A stretch of DNA of 5,211 nucleotides from Alphaproteobacteria bacterium (GTDB taxonomy: Bacteria > Pseudomonadota > Alphaproteobacteria > Caulobacterales > Maricaulaceae). The notes below the pieces were generated by a model that saw nothing but the letters and a program-made list of their open reading frames with translations, was not told the origin of the DNA and did no database searches. Location of the stretch: the NCBI GenBank assembly GCA_030428405.1, contig JAUIEH010000228.1:1-5211 (forward strand), in the 5' to 3' direction. How positions within the stretch are numbered: position 1 is the first letter of the stretch; each line of letters begins with the position of its first letter. The position numbers and the translations under genes were made by a program. Shown here piece by piece: positions 1 to 5,211 of this stretch.

Positions 1-1082
1 GGTTTTTTCGTTTCACGACCTGGGGGGAATCTCACGGCCCCGCCATTGGCGTGGTCGTGGACGGCTGCCCGCCGGGACTGAATCTGTCGGAAAACGACAT
101 TCAGCCCTGGCTCGACCGCCGCGCACCTGGCGGCTCGCGCTTCGTCACCCAGCGCGCGGAACCCGATTCCGTCCGTATACTGTCCGGCACGTTTGAAGAC
201 GATAGGACGAACGGCCCCGTCACCACGGGCACGCCCATCAGCATGCTCATCGAAAATGTAGACCAGCGGTCCAAGGACTATTCCGATATCCGCGACGCCT
301 ACCGGCCAGGGCATGCTGATTTCGCTTATGACGCCAAATACGGCCTGCGCGATTATCGCGGCGGCGGGCGCTCCTCTGCGCGCGAAACCGCGCCGCGCGT
401 CGCGGCTGGCGCCGTGGCCCGCAAAGCGCTCGGCGAGGCCATCAGCATACGCGCAGCCCTGGTGCAGATCGGCGATGACGCCATCGATCGGGAAGCCTGG
501 GACTGGGGCCAGGTCAACGAAAACCCGTTCTTCTCGCCCGACGCCGCCGCTGCCGAGCGCTGGGCGAACAAGCTTGATGAAACGCGCAAGGCGGGCTCGT
601 CGCTGGGCGCTGTGATTGAAGTCGAAGCTATCGGCGTTCCGGCGGGATGGGGCGCGCCCGTCTACGCCAAGCTCGACGCCGACATCGCGGCGGCGCTCAT
701 GTCCATCAACGCGGTCAAGGGCGTGGAGATCGGCGCAGGCTTTTCATCAGCTGCGATGCCTGGCGAAATCTCTGGCGATGAGATGCGCGCCGGTCCAACC
801 TTTCTGACGAACAATGCCGGCGGCGTTCTCGGCGGAATATCTACAGGACAGCCGGTCACGGCGCGGATGGTGGTCAAGCCGACCTCCTCCATCCTTACGC
901 CCCGCAAATCCATCAATCGCCAGGGCGAGGAAATCGACGTCCAGACGAAGGGACGTCACGACCCATGCGTCGGCATACGCGCCGCACCTATCGCGGAAGC
1001 CATGCTCGCTTGCGTGCTCGCCGACCACAAACTCATGCACCGTGCACAGACCGGTCGTGAAGGCCCCGCCGAGCTCAGCTAG
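1..1082 (+). CDS. aroC: Chorismate synthase (5' end outside window)
   Basis: This enzyme catalyses the last shared step of the shikimate pathway in the cytoplasm: 5-enolpyruvylshikimate-3-phosphate to chorismate, using reduced FMN as a catalytic cofactor. The reading frame is open from base 3, so codons for FFRFTTWGESHG precede the first in-frame start-like codon (GTG at 51). That GTG is therefore internal, and the true start lies just upstream of the window. 359 residues are visible, and by family comparison only a handful of N-terminal residues are missing. All three family signatures are present: GESHGPAIGVVVDG (about 24-65), the RPGHADF histidine (codon 312-314) followed by DYRGGGRSSARE (351-386), and RHDPCVGIRAAP (954-989). 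The two family catalytic histidines, in GESHG and RPGHAD, are intact. The gene ends with TAG and overlaps the convergent methyltransferase by 8 bases. I see no terminator hairpin after it. Identity is near certain. Confidence 0.97.
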   Translation, partial: FFRFTTWGESHGPAIGVVVDGCPPGLNLSENDIQPWLDRRAPGGSRFVTQRAEPDSVRILSGTFEDDRTNGPVTTGTPISMLIENVDQRSKDYSDIRDAYRPGHADFAYDAKYGLRDYRGGGRSSARETAPRVAAGAVARKALGEAISIRAALVQIGDDAIDREAWDWGQVNENPFFSPDAAAAERWANKLDETRKAGSSLGAVIEVEAIGVPAGWGAPVYAKLDADIAAALMSINAVKGVEIGAGFSSAAMPGEISGDEMRAGPTFLTNNAGGVLGGISTGQPVTARMVVKPTSSILTPRKSINRQGEEIDVQTKGRHDPCVGIRAAPIAEAMLACVLADHKLMHRAQTGREGPAELS

Positions 1083-2160
1083 CATCTGGCTTGCGGAACG
1101 TCCTGACCTTGGTGAGAAAAGCGTTGCGCGCACGCTCGGGAACGAGCCCGACCGCTGAAAACAGCGCGTCCAAATCCTCCTCGCAATAGGAACGGTAATA
1201 GGGCTCGTGGAAATAATGCGGGAAGGCTTCGAGCATCCGGTCGAGATTGGGATCATCGCCCGTCTGCACGGAATCCGCGAACACCACGAGACCGCCGGGT
1301 CTGCACAGCCGCGCGATCTCGCGCGCGATGACGGGGCGGACCTTCGGCGGAAGCTCATGGAACAGATAAATTGAGCTGACGATATCGAACGCGCCGTCTC
1401 CAAGAGGCGCCGCTTCGGCGTTGGCTTCGACGAGTTTGACCTGGCGCCAATTCGCGAGACGCTCCTCAGCCTCCGCGAGATAGGCGCCGGACAGATCGAG
1501 CCCGGTCACGTTCAGTCTCGGAAAGGCATCCAGCGTCTGTTCGAGAAACCGGCCCGCCCCGCACGCGACATCGAGCAGCCGGACGCGCCTTTGATCGACG
1601 CCGCGCATCTCAAGCGCAATCTCAGCGAGCGCGGCCCTGCGCATCGCATCGGCGGAGCCCGTGAATAGAACTTCGACCTGGGTGTCATAGAGCCGGGCTG
1701 ACTCGCGCGACAGCCAGCCATCCGTCTGGAAATGAAAATTCTGAACATAGTATGGCGGATAACGCCCCTGCTCGGCCTGGCTGCGCACTTCAACGCCGTC
1801 GCGGCGCAGGCGGCGCTCATTCACCTTGCGCGAGTCCGCGAAGAAGCGGCGACTGTCGGAAACGGCTTTGGCGGCTTTGCGCATGTCCAGATCGCGCGGG
1901 GCCGGATAAAGGCCAGCCCGTATGTTGGCGAAGTCATCCTGGAACAGTTTGAATAGCGCGCGGCGCAACTCAGCGCGGTCGGGCGCCGGCGCGTCATATG
2001 CGACCTGCATCTCGTCGGCCTCGCCATGACGCATCCGCGTGAGCGCTGCGTAATGCAATGCATACCAGCCGACGCGCAGTCCCTGCGCTGCAGCGAAACT
2101 CGCCCCGTCTACGGATGGCCGGGCTGACTTTCTGGGTTCCGCGGCTGTTTCAGGCGTCAT
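1075..2160 (-). CDS. Uncharacterised class I SAM-dependent methyltransferase, coupled to upstream RNA methyltransferase
   Basis: The predicted protein is a soluble cytoplasmic methyltransferase of 361 residues. The C-terminal half is a Rossmann-fold methyltransferase domain: motif I LLDVACGAGRFLE at 195-207, the acidic ribose-binding residue D222 in TGLDLS, FDIVSSIYLFHELP at 258-271 and LCRPGGLVVFADS at 285-297. The N-terminal part, about 20-180, is family-specific. It has GLRVGWYALHYAAL near 27-40, a charged Arg/Lys-rich helix near 90-120, and YPPYYVQNFHFQTDGWLS near 134-151 followed by SARLYDTQVEVLF. I recall this wording from other annotated but functionally undefined methyltransferases. 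I chose the ATG at 2160 because it forms an ATGA overlap with the upstream stop and has GGGAG about 10 bases ahead. A GTG at 2199 would add 13 residues inside the upstream gene. The substrate (RNA, protein, lipid or small molecule) cannot be read from the sequence. Confidence 0.88.
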   Translation of the reverse strand: MTPETAAEPRKSARPSVDGASFAAAQGLRVGWYALHYAALTRMRHGEADEMQVAYDAPAPDRAELRRALFKLFQDDFANIRAGLYPAPRDLDMRKAAKAVSDSRRFFADSRKVNERRLRRDGVEVRSQAEQGRYPPYYVQNFHFQTDGWLSRESARLYDTQVEVLFTGSADAMRRAALAEIALEMRGVDQRRVRLLDVACGAGRFLEQTLDAFPRLNVTGLDLSGAYLAEAEERLANWRQVKLVEANAEAAPLGDGAFDIVSSIYLFHELPPKVRPVIAREIARLCRPGGLVVFADSVQTGDDPNLDRMLEAFPHYFHEPYYRSYCEEDLDALFSAVGLVPERARNAFLTKVRTFRKPDAS

Positions 2161-3443
2161 CGGATGAATGCTCCCATAAGCTCCACATGGGGCGACCACA
2201 GAAACTGGTCAACGGGACGGATCTCCGCGCAAGAAAACCCTGCATCGAGGAGCATGCGCGCATCTCGCGCGAACGTTGCCGGATTGCAGGAAACATAGAC
2301 AAGCTTGCGAATGCCGGATGCGGCGATTTGCGCGGTCTGCGCCGCAGCGCCCGCGCGCGGCGGATCCATCACGGCGGCGTCGAAGCGGCGTAGCTCGCGC
2401 GCAGACATGGGCTCGCGCGCCAAATCGCGGCGCTCCACGCTCACGGGCTTGATCGCGCGCGCATGCGCGGCCGCACGCTTGAGCGCTTCGACAGCCGGGC
2501 CAGCGCCTTCGACCGCATGCACTGCGCCGTGCCGCGCAATCCGAAACGCAAACGTGCCGAGCCCCGCGTATAGATCGACGGTCAGCCTGGCGCCCGCCAC
2601 GTTCTCCGAAACGAAATCGCCGAGAACGCGTTCGCCATCGCGCGTGGCCTGAAGAAAAGCCGCCGGCGGCGGCTGCACAAGCACGCCCGCAATATCGATT
2701 TGAGGCGGACGTAATGTGACGACCGGCTCTCCGCCATGACTGAGCCGCGCCCATCCGGCCTCGGCCGCCAGCGCTGCAAGCGCGCTGCGCATCGTTACGT
2801 CATCGGGCGAGGCGCCGCCGCGCGCGTTCACATCGAGCCCTGCGTCCGTCTCGGTCACATCGATGTCGACGCGACCTGATTTGGGCAGCAGCAAATCCGC
2901 GAGGCGCTCCAGATTCGAGCGCGCGCCATCAAGCGCCGGCGACAGGACGGGACATTCGCTCAGCGCGAAGACGCGGTCGCTGGATCTCTGGGAAAAACCG
3001 AAAACGAAGCCCAGCGAAGCCGCACGCACGCCGTGAAATGTCGCGCGTCGCCGCCCTGAGGCTGACGCTTCGGTGACAGGCGCGATGCGCGCGCTCACAT
3101 CAGCGCGCTTCGCCGCCATAGCGACGATGTCGCGCTTCCAGGCGAGATAGGCGCCGCGGTCCCAGTGCTGGAGCGCGCAGCCGCCGCAAATCTCGAAATG
3201 CCGACAGGCCGGCGCGATGCGTTCGGCATGCGGACGCAGGACCTCCCGCAGGACGCCACGCTCGCCCGACACTTCGGCGCGAACGACCTCGCCCGGCAGC
3301 GTTTGCGGCACAAAAACCGGCCCGGCCGCGACGCCGTCGCCACGCGCGCCGACGGAATCAATGGTCAGCTCGCGCAGTTCGCCCGGCGCGCGGGGTGATT
3401 GGCGCTCTTTGCGTCTCTTAACGATCTTGGTCTTGCCCGACAT
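2157..3443 (-). CDS. TRAM-domain 23S rRNA/tRNA (uracil-5-)-methyltransferase, TrmA/RlmC/RlmD (RumA) family
   Basis: This 428-residue enzyme transfers a methyl group from SAM to C5 of a uridine in RNA, most likely 23S rRNA (position 1939 if truly RlmD-like). A basic N-terminus (KIVKRRKERQ) leads into a TRAM RNA-binding domain at about 22-75. The family's 4Fe-4S ligands are visible: C80, C86, C89 (CRHFEICGGC) and C164 (SECPVL). The catalytic domain has FLQ at 263-265, SAM motif DLYAGLGTFAF at 290-300, DPPRAG at 360-365, the nucleophile C386 in VYVSCNPATF, and the general base E421 in SPHVELM. The protein looks catalytically complete. The ATG at 3443 has AAGG three bases upstream, a rather tight Shine-Dalgarno. 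The gene is first in an operon: its TGA overlaps the ATG of the next methyltransferase. Family assignment is secure. Which uridine it modifies (RlmD, RlmC or TrmA-like target) is not decidable here, so I give no gene symbol. Confidence 0.94.
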   Translation of the reverse strand: MSGKTKIVKRRKERQSPRAPGELRELTIDSVGARGDGVAAGPVFVPQTLPGEVVRAEVSGERGVLREVLRPHAERIAPACRHFEICGGCALQHWDRGAYLAWKRDIVAMAAKRADVSARIAPVTEASASGRRRATFHGVRAASLGFVFGFSQRSSDRVFALSECPVLSPALDGARSNLERLADLLLPKSGRVDIDVTETDAGLDVNARGGASPDDVTMRSALAALAAEAGWARLSHGGEPVVTLRPPQIDIAGVLVQPPPAAFLQATRDGERVLGDFVSENVAGARLTVDLYAGLGTFAFRIARHGAVHAVEGAGPAVEALKRAAAHARAIKPVSVERRDLAREPMSARELRRFDAAVMDPPRAGAAAQTAQIAASGIRKLVYVSCNPATFARDARMLLDAGFSCAEIRPVDQFLWSPHVELMGAFIR

Positions 3444-3511
3444 TCGCCTTCATGCAGCGTTCAGGTAGGTTTCGGCACTGTCAGCCTCATGTTGAGGTCC
3501 TGGAGGGATTC
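3444..3511. promoter_or_regulatory. Divergent intergenic region with repeated GTTSAGGT motif
   Basis: These 68 bases separate the divergent RNA methyltransferase operon and the glycine-zipper gene, so promoters for both should lie in or near them. On the plus strand GTTCAGGT (3459-3466) and GTTGAGGT (3491-3498) match in 7 of 8 bases and are offset by 32 bases, about three DNA turns. The second copy overlaps a perfect inverted repeat, CCTCA-TGT-TGAGG (3485-3497). This arrangement could be a regulator binding site, but both elements are short enough to occur by chance. I found no convincing -35/-10 pair on either strand. Confidence 0.35.
3502..3506 (+). promoter_or_regulatory. Shine-Dalgarno site that fixes the glycine-zipper gene start
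   Basis: GGAGG lies five bases before the ATG at 3512. It decides the start in favour of 3512 over the in-frame upstream ATG at 3452, which has no comparable site and would place 20 extra residues ahead of an otherwise normal signal peptide. Confidence 0.85.
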
Positions 3512-4201
3512 ATGGACGTACGTCACATCTTCGTCGCCGCTTCTGCAGCTGCGTGCATATTGCTCCCCGGGGCGGCGTCCGCCCAGGGTTATTACGGCGC
3601 TCCGGCCGGCGGAGATCCCGGCTGCCAGCGCGAACGCACCAACCGCACGACCGGCGGCGCGGTCGCCGGCGCCATCGCCGGCGGCGTCTTCGGCAACCAG
3701 GTCGCCGGACGCGGCGCGCGCGATGAAGGCACCGTTCTCGGCGCCGTTGTTGGCGGCATTGTCGGCTCCCAGATCGGCCGCACGTCCGTGAATTGCGATC
3801 CGGCCTATGCTCCGCCGCCTCCTGGCGTCGGCGGCCCCAATTATGGCGGCCCGGCCTATGGCGCGCCTGCCGGCGTGCACCCTGATTTCTATCGCTCAGA
3901 CAACATCGTTGCGGGCGGCGGCGGCAACTCGAACGGCTACGGCGTCGCTGAGTCGCATATCGGTTATCCGGCCGGCGGTTCTTCGGGTTATTCCGAGGGC
4001 CATTACGAGGCCGCCGGCTATGGCGAGCCTGACTATGGCGAAGGCCTTTACGGCGGCGCCGGCGCAAGCGATTACGGCGCGTCGAGCGACGAGTGCCGCT
4101 CGGTCGAGCAAGTCACGCGCATGCCGGACGGCCGCGAGGTTTGGTCGGAAGAGCTGGTCTGCCTCGACCCCTATACCGGTGAATGGACGCCGGCGAGCTA
4201 A
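3512..4201 (+). CDS. Exported glycine-zipper 2TM-domain envelope protein (17 kDa surface antigen-like) with Gly/Tyr-rich tail
   Basis: The product is a 229-residue secreted or outer-membrane-associated protein. A signal peptide (MDVRHIFVAASAAACILLPG, then AASA before Q25) fits signal peptidase I cleavage after residue 24. Residues 47-90 form a glycine zipper in two segments, TTGGAVAGAIAGGVFGNQVAG and GTVLGAVVGGIVGSQIGR. This is the pattern of the Rick_17kDa_Anti/glycine zipper 2TM family, thought to insert in or associate with the outer membrane. C38 and C95 flank the zipper. Residues 96-190 are low-complexity, rich in Gly, Pro, Tyr and acidic residues, with tyrosines exactly five apart at 160, 165, 170, 175 and 180. 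A compact C-terminal segment carries C195 and C217 (DECRSVEQVTRMPDGREVW then SEELVCLDP), probably a disulphide-closed hairpin. The gene is monocistronic, with its own Shine-Dalgarno and terminator. Its precise role is unknown; envelope integrity is the usual guess for the family. Confidence 0.88.
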   Translation: MDVRHIFVAASAAACILLPGAASAQGYYGAPAGGDPGCQRERTNRTTGGAVAGAIAGGVFGNQVAGRGARDEGTVLGAVVGGIVGSQIGRTSVNCDPAYAPPPPGVGGPNYGGPAYGAPAGVHPDFYRSDNIVAGGGGNSNGYGVAESHIGYPAGGSSGYSEGHYEAAGYGEPDYGEGLYGGAGASDYGASSDECRSVEQVTRMPDGREVWSEELVCLDPYTGEWTPAS

Positions 4202-4232
4202 GCCCGAAGCCAATTCATGACTGACTAAAGAG

Positions 4233-4266
4233 ACGTCCGTCGCTCAGCGGCGGGCGTTTTCTTTTT
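4233..4266 (+). terminator. Rho-independent terminator of the glycine-zipper gene, overlapping the tlyA 3' end
   Basis: ACGTCCGTCG (4233-4242) pairs with CGGCGGGCGT (4248-4257) as a 10-pair stem with two G-U wobbles around a five-base loop CTCAG. It is followed by the T-rich tract TTTTCTTTTT (4257-4266). It sits 31 bases after the TAA of the glycine-zipper gene. The tlyA stop codon (minus strand, 4244-4246) falls in the loop. Read on the minus strand the same hairpin is followed only by CTCTTT, so termination of tlyA there would be weaker. Confidence 0.88.
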
Positions 4267-5011
4267 GTCGCTGCGCCGGCGCCTTGCGCGCATAGATCAG
4301 GCGCTCGAGATTGCCGTCGCCGCCGCGGATCGGGCTGTCGATCGTATCGATGAAACGCCAACCCTCGGTTTCGATGAATGTCTGCGCGTCGATGAAAGCG
4401 CGCGCGATCGCCTCATCATTCTTCACGACGCCGCCTTTGCCGACCTCTTTGGGACCGACCTCGAATTGCGGTTTGAAGAGCGTCACCAGCGCGGCGTCCG
4501 GTTTCGCCAGCGCCAGAGCCGCCGGCAGCACTTTGGCGAGCCCGATAAAGCTCGCATCGCACGTAATGAGATCGGGTGCGGCGGGCAGATGGTTTGACGT
4601 CAGCGCGCGCGCATCCAGATTTTCGAGTGAGATGACTGATGCATTCGCTGCGAGCTTGGACGCGAGTTGGCCCGAACCCACATCGACGCCAGTGATGCGC
4701 GCAGCGCCGCGCGTCAGCAATACGTCGATAAAGCCGCCAGTCGAGGCGCCGATATCGAGGCATTCGAGCCCAGTGACATCGAGACCGAAAGCGTCGAGCG
4801 CCGCTTCGAGTTTCAAACCCGCGCGCGAGACCCAAGGATGCGCCGGCTCGGCCTTAATGTCCGCGTCGAGCGCGATTTTCTGTGCAGGCTTTTTCAGCGT
4901 TTCGCCATCGGCGATGACGCCGCCCGCCTCGATCGCGGCGGCGGCCTGCGCACGTGTGGAAAACAGGCCGCGCGCCACAAGCACGCGGTCCGCCCGGTCG
5001 CGGGATGTCAA
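4244..5011 (-). CDS. tlyA: TlyA family rRNA 2'-O-methyltransferase (S4 domain), probable TTG start
   Basis: TlyA proteins methylate ribose 2'-OH groups of rRNA (cytidines of 16S and, in some species, 23S); the historic name is haemolysin A. With a TTG start at 5011 the protein is 255 residues, typical for the family. An N-terminal S4 RNA-binding domain (RADRVLVARGLFSTRAQA, about 6-60) is followed by a FtsJ-like methyltransferase domain: VSRAGLKLEAAL at 61-72, SAM motif LDIGASTGGF at 85-94, TGVDVG at 107-112, TCDASFI at 150-156, LFKPQFEVG at 178-186 and GNLERLIY at 233-240. K67, D152, K180 and E236 form the expected K-D-K-E catalytic tetrad. The frame stays open to an ATG at 5155, but that start adds 48 non-family residues running antisense across the next gene's ribosome site and first codons. 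No good Shine-Dalgarno precedes the TTG, so the exact start is uncertain. The 3' end lies inside the facing gene's terminator. Confidence 0.93.
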   Translation of the reverse strand: MTSRDRADRVLVARGLFSTRAQAAAAIEAGGVIADGETLKKPAQKIALDADIKAEPAHPWVSRAGLKLEAALDAFGLDVTGLECLDIGASTGGFIDVLLTRGAARITGVDVGSGQLASKLAANASVISLENLDARALTSNHLPAAPDLITCDASFIGLAKVLPAALALAKPDAALVTLFKPQFEVGPKEVGKGGVVKNDEAIARAFIDAQTFIETEGWRFIDTIDSPIRGGDGNLERLIYARKAPAQRQKENARR

Positions 5012-5074
5012 GTCTTGGCTCGTTGCATCTGCGGGGGCATGTTGCCCGCAAGGGCCCAACAAAAGGAGGCCGAA
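5012..5074. promoter_or_regulatory. Divergent intergenic region with two mutually exclusive hairpins
   Basis: These 63 bases separate tlyA (minus) from the exported-protein gene (plus). Hairpin A is GCGGG (5031-5035) plus CA (5038-5039) pairing with TGCCCGC (5043-5049). Hairpin B is TGTTG plus CCC (5040-5047) pairing with GGG plus CAACA (5052-5061), with a GCAA tetraloop and a two-base bulge. The two share bases 5040-5049, so only one can form. Hairpin B ends two bases before the Shine-Dalgarno. No clear -35/-10 pair was found on either strand. Confidence 0.3.
5063..5069 (+). promoter_or_regulatory. Perfect Shine-Dalgarno site of the last gene
   Basis: AAGGAGG is fully complementary to the 16S anti-Shine-Dalgarno core and lies five bases before the ATG at 5075. 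It is the strongest ribosome site in the window and supports a highly translated small envelope protein. Confidence 0.88.
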
Positions 5075-5211
5075 ATGAAAAAATTTCTCATGCTTGGCGC
5101 GATCAGTTTTGGAGCTGCCTGTGCGGCTTATCCGCTGGACGCAGTCCGCTCGCAAGATGAAGCGCCTGCGGTCGAACAGCTCGAGGACGGCGGCGTCCGC
5201 GTCGCCATTAT
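5075..5211 (+). CDS. Exported protein or lipoprotein of unknown function (3' end outside window)
   Basis: Only the first 45 codons are in the window. The N-terminus MKKFLMLGAISFGAACAAYP is a signal sequence: two lysines, a hydrophobic core and small residues. The protein is therefore exported. GAAC at 13-16 resembles a lipobox, but glycine replaces the usual Leu/Val at -3, so either lipoprotein processing at C16 or ordinary cleavage near A17/A18 is possible. The mature part begins acidic (SQDEAPAVEQLEDGG) and no domain can be recognised. The start is well supported by AAGGAGG five bases upstream. The first codons are A/T-rich (AAA AAA TTT) compared with the rest of the window, which is common for efficiently translated starts. 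The gene diverges from tlyA across 63 bases. Confidence 0.8.
   Translation, partial: MKKFLMLGAISFGAACAAYPLDAVRSQDEAPAVEQLEDGGVRVAI

Noticed and set aside
747..1403. Open frame of 218 codons on the minus strand across the aroC/methyltransferase junction
   Set aside because: It runs antisense through conserved aroC codons and out of frame through the methyltransferase, with Arg/Ser-rich composition typical of shadow frames in GC-rich DNA and no ribosome site.
3456..3484. Possible minus-strand promoter CTGACA, 17-base spacer, AACGCT ahead of the RNA methyltransferase operon
   Set aside because: The -35 is fair but the -10 hardly resembles consensus, and the implied leader would be only a few bases and lack room for a ribosome site.
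3452..3511. Upstream in-frame ATG giving a 20-residue N-terminal extension of the glycine-zipper protein
   Set aside because: It has no ribosome site, it would bury the signal peptide, and GGAGG is correctly spaced before 3512.
3545..3560. Lipobox-like AAAC (residues 12-15) in the glycine-zipper protein
   Set aside because: The hydrophobic core continues past C15 (ILLPGAASA) and a standard AXA site follows, so signal peptidase I cleavage is more likely.
3461..4067. Long minus-strand open frames (139 and 185 codons) opposite the glycine-zipper gene
   Set aside because: They are shadows of repetitive GGC/GCC-rich codons. The translations are Arg/Ala-rich low complexity with no recognisable domain or start signal.
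5006..5011. TTGACA on the minus strand, identical to a -35 consensus
   Set aside because: It coincides with the proposed tlyA start codon, and no -10 element lies about 17 bases downstream, only GC-rich S4-domain codons.
4311..5078. 255-codon plus-strand open frame opposite tlyA
   Set aside because: It is the antisense of a conserved enzyme with a complete catalytic tetrad. The translation is Ser/Ala/Arg-rich and shows no family motif or Shine-Dalgarno.

Overview
This is a 5.2 kb, visibly GC-rich stretch of bacterial chromosome. It is packed with housekeeping genes, and no stretch without a gene is longer than about 70 bases. The wording of the chorismate synthase (FFRFTTWGESHG start, alphaproteobacterial-style middle section), a TlyA gene near a TrmA/RlmD-type RNA methyltransferase, and a Rickettsia 17 kDa-like glycine-zipper envelope protein all point to an alphaproteobacterium. 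I cannot place it more narrowly. I see no mobile element, CRISPR array, tRNA, rRNA or phage gene.

Layout: (1) at the left edge, on the plus strand, is aroC (chorismate synthase), missing only its first few codons. (2) Converging on it, and overlapping its end by 8 bases, is a two-gene minus-strand operon. The first gene transcribed is a TRAM-domain, iron-sulphur RNA m5U methyltransferase of the TrmA/RlmC/RlmD family. The second is an uncharacterised class I SAM methyltransferase joined to it by an ATGA stop/start overlap. (3) Divergent from that operon is an exported glycine-zipper 2TM protein with a Gly/Tyr-rich tail, ending in a strong intrinsic terminator. (4) Converging on that terminator is tlyA, an rRNA 2'-O-methyltransferase with an S4 domain, whose last codons form part of the terminator. 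(5) Divergent from tlyA, at the right edge, is the start of a small exported protein or lipoprotein with a perfect Shine-Dalgarno sequence.

Functionally the window mixes aromatic amino-acid precursor synthesis, rRNA base and ribose methylation, one orphan methyltransferase coupled to the RNA methylation operon, and two cell-envelope proteins. I see no convincing new defence or mobile system. The points most worth following are the coupled orphan methyltransferase, the five-residue tyrosine repeat and paired cysteines of the glycine-zipper protein, the terminator built from tlyA codons, the probable TTG start of tlyA, and the competing hairpins ahead of the last gene.
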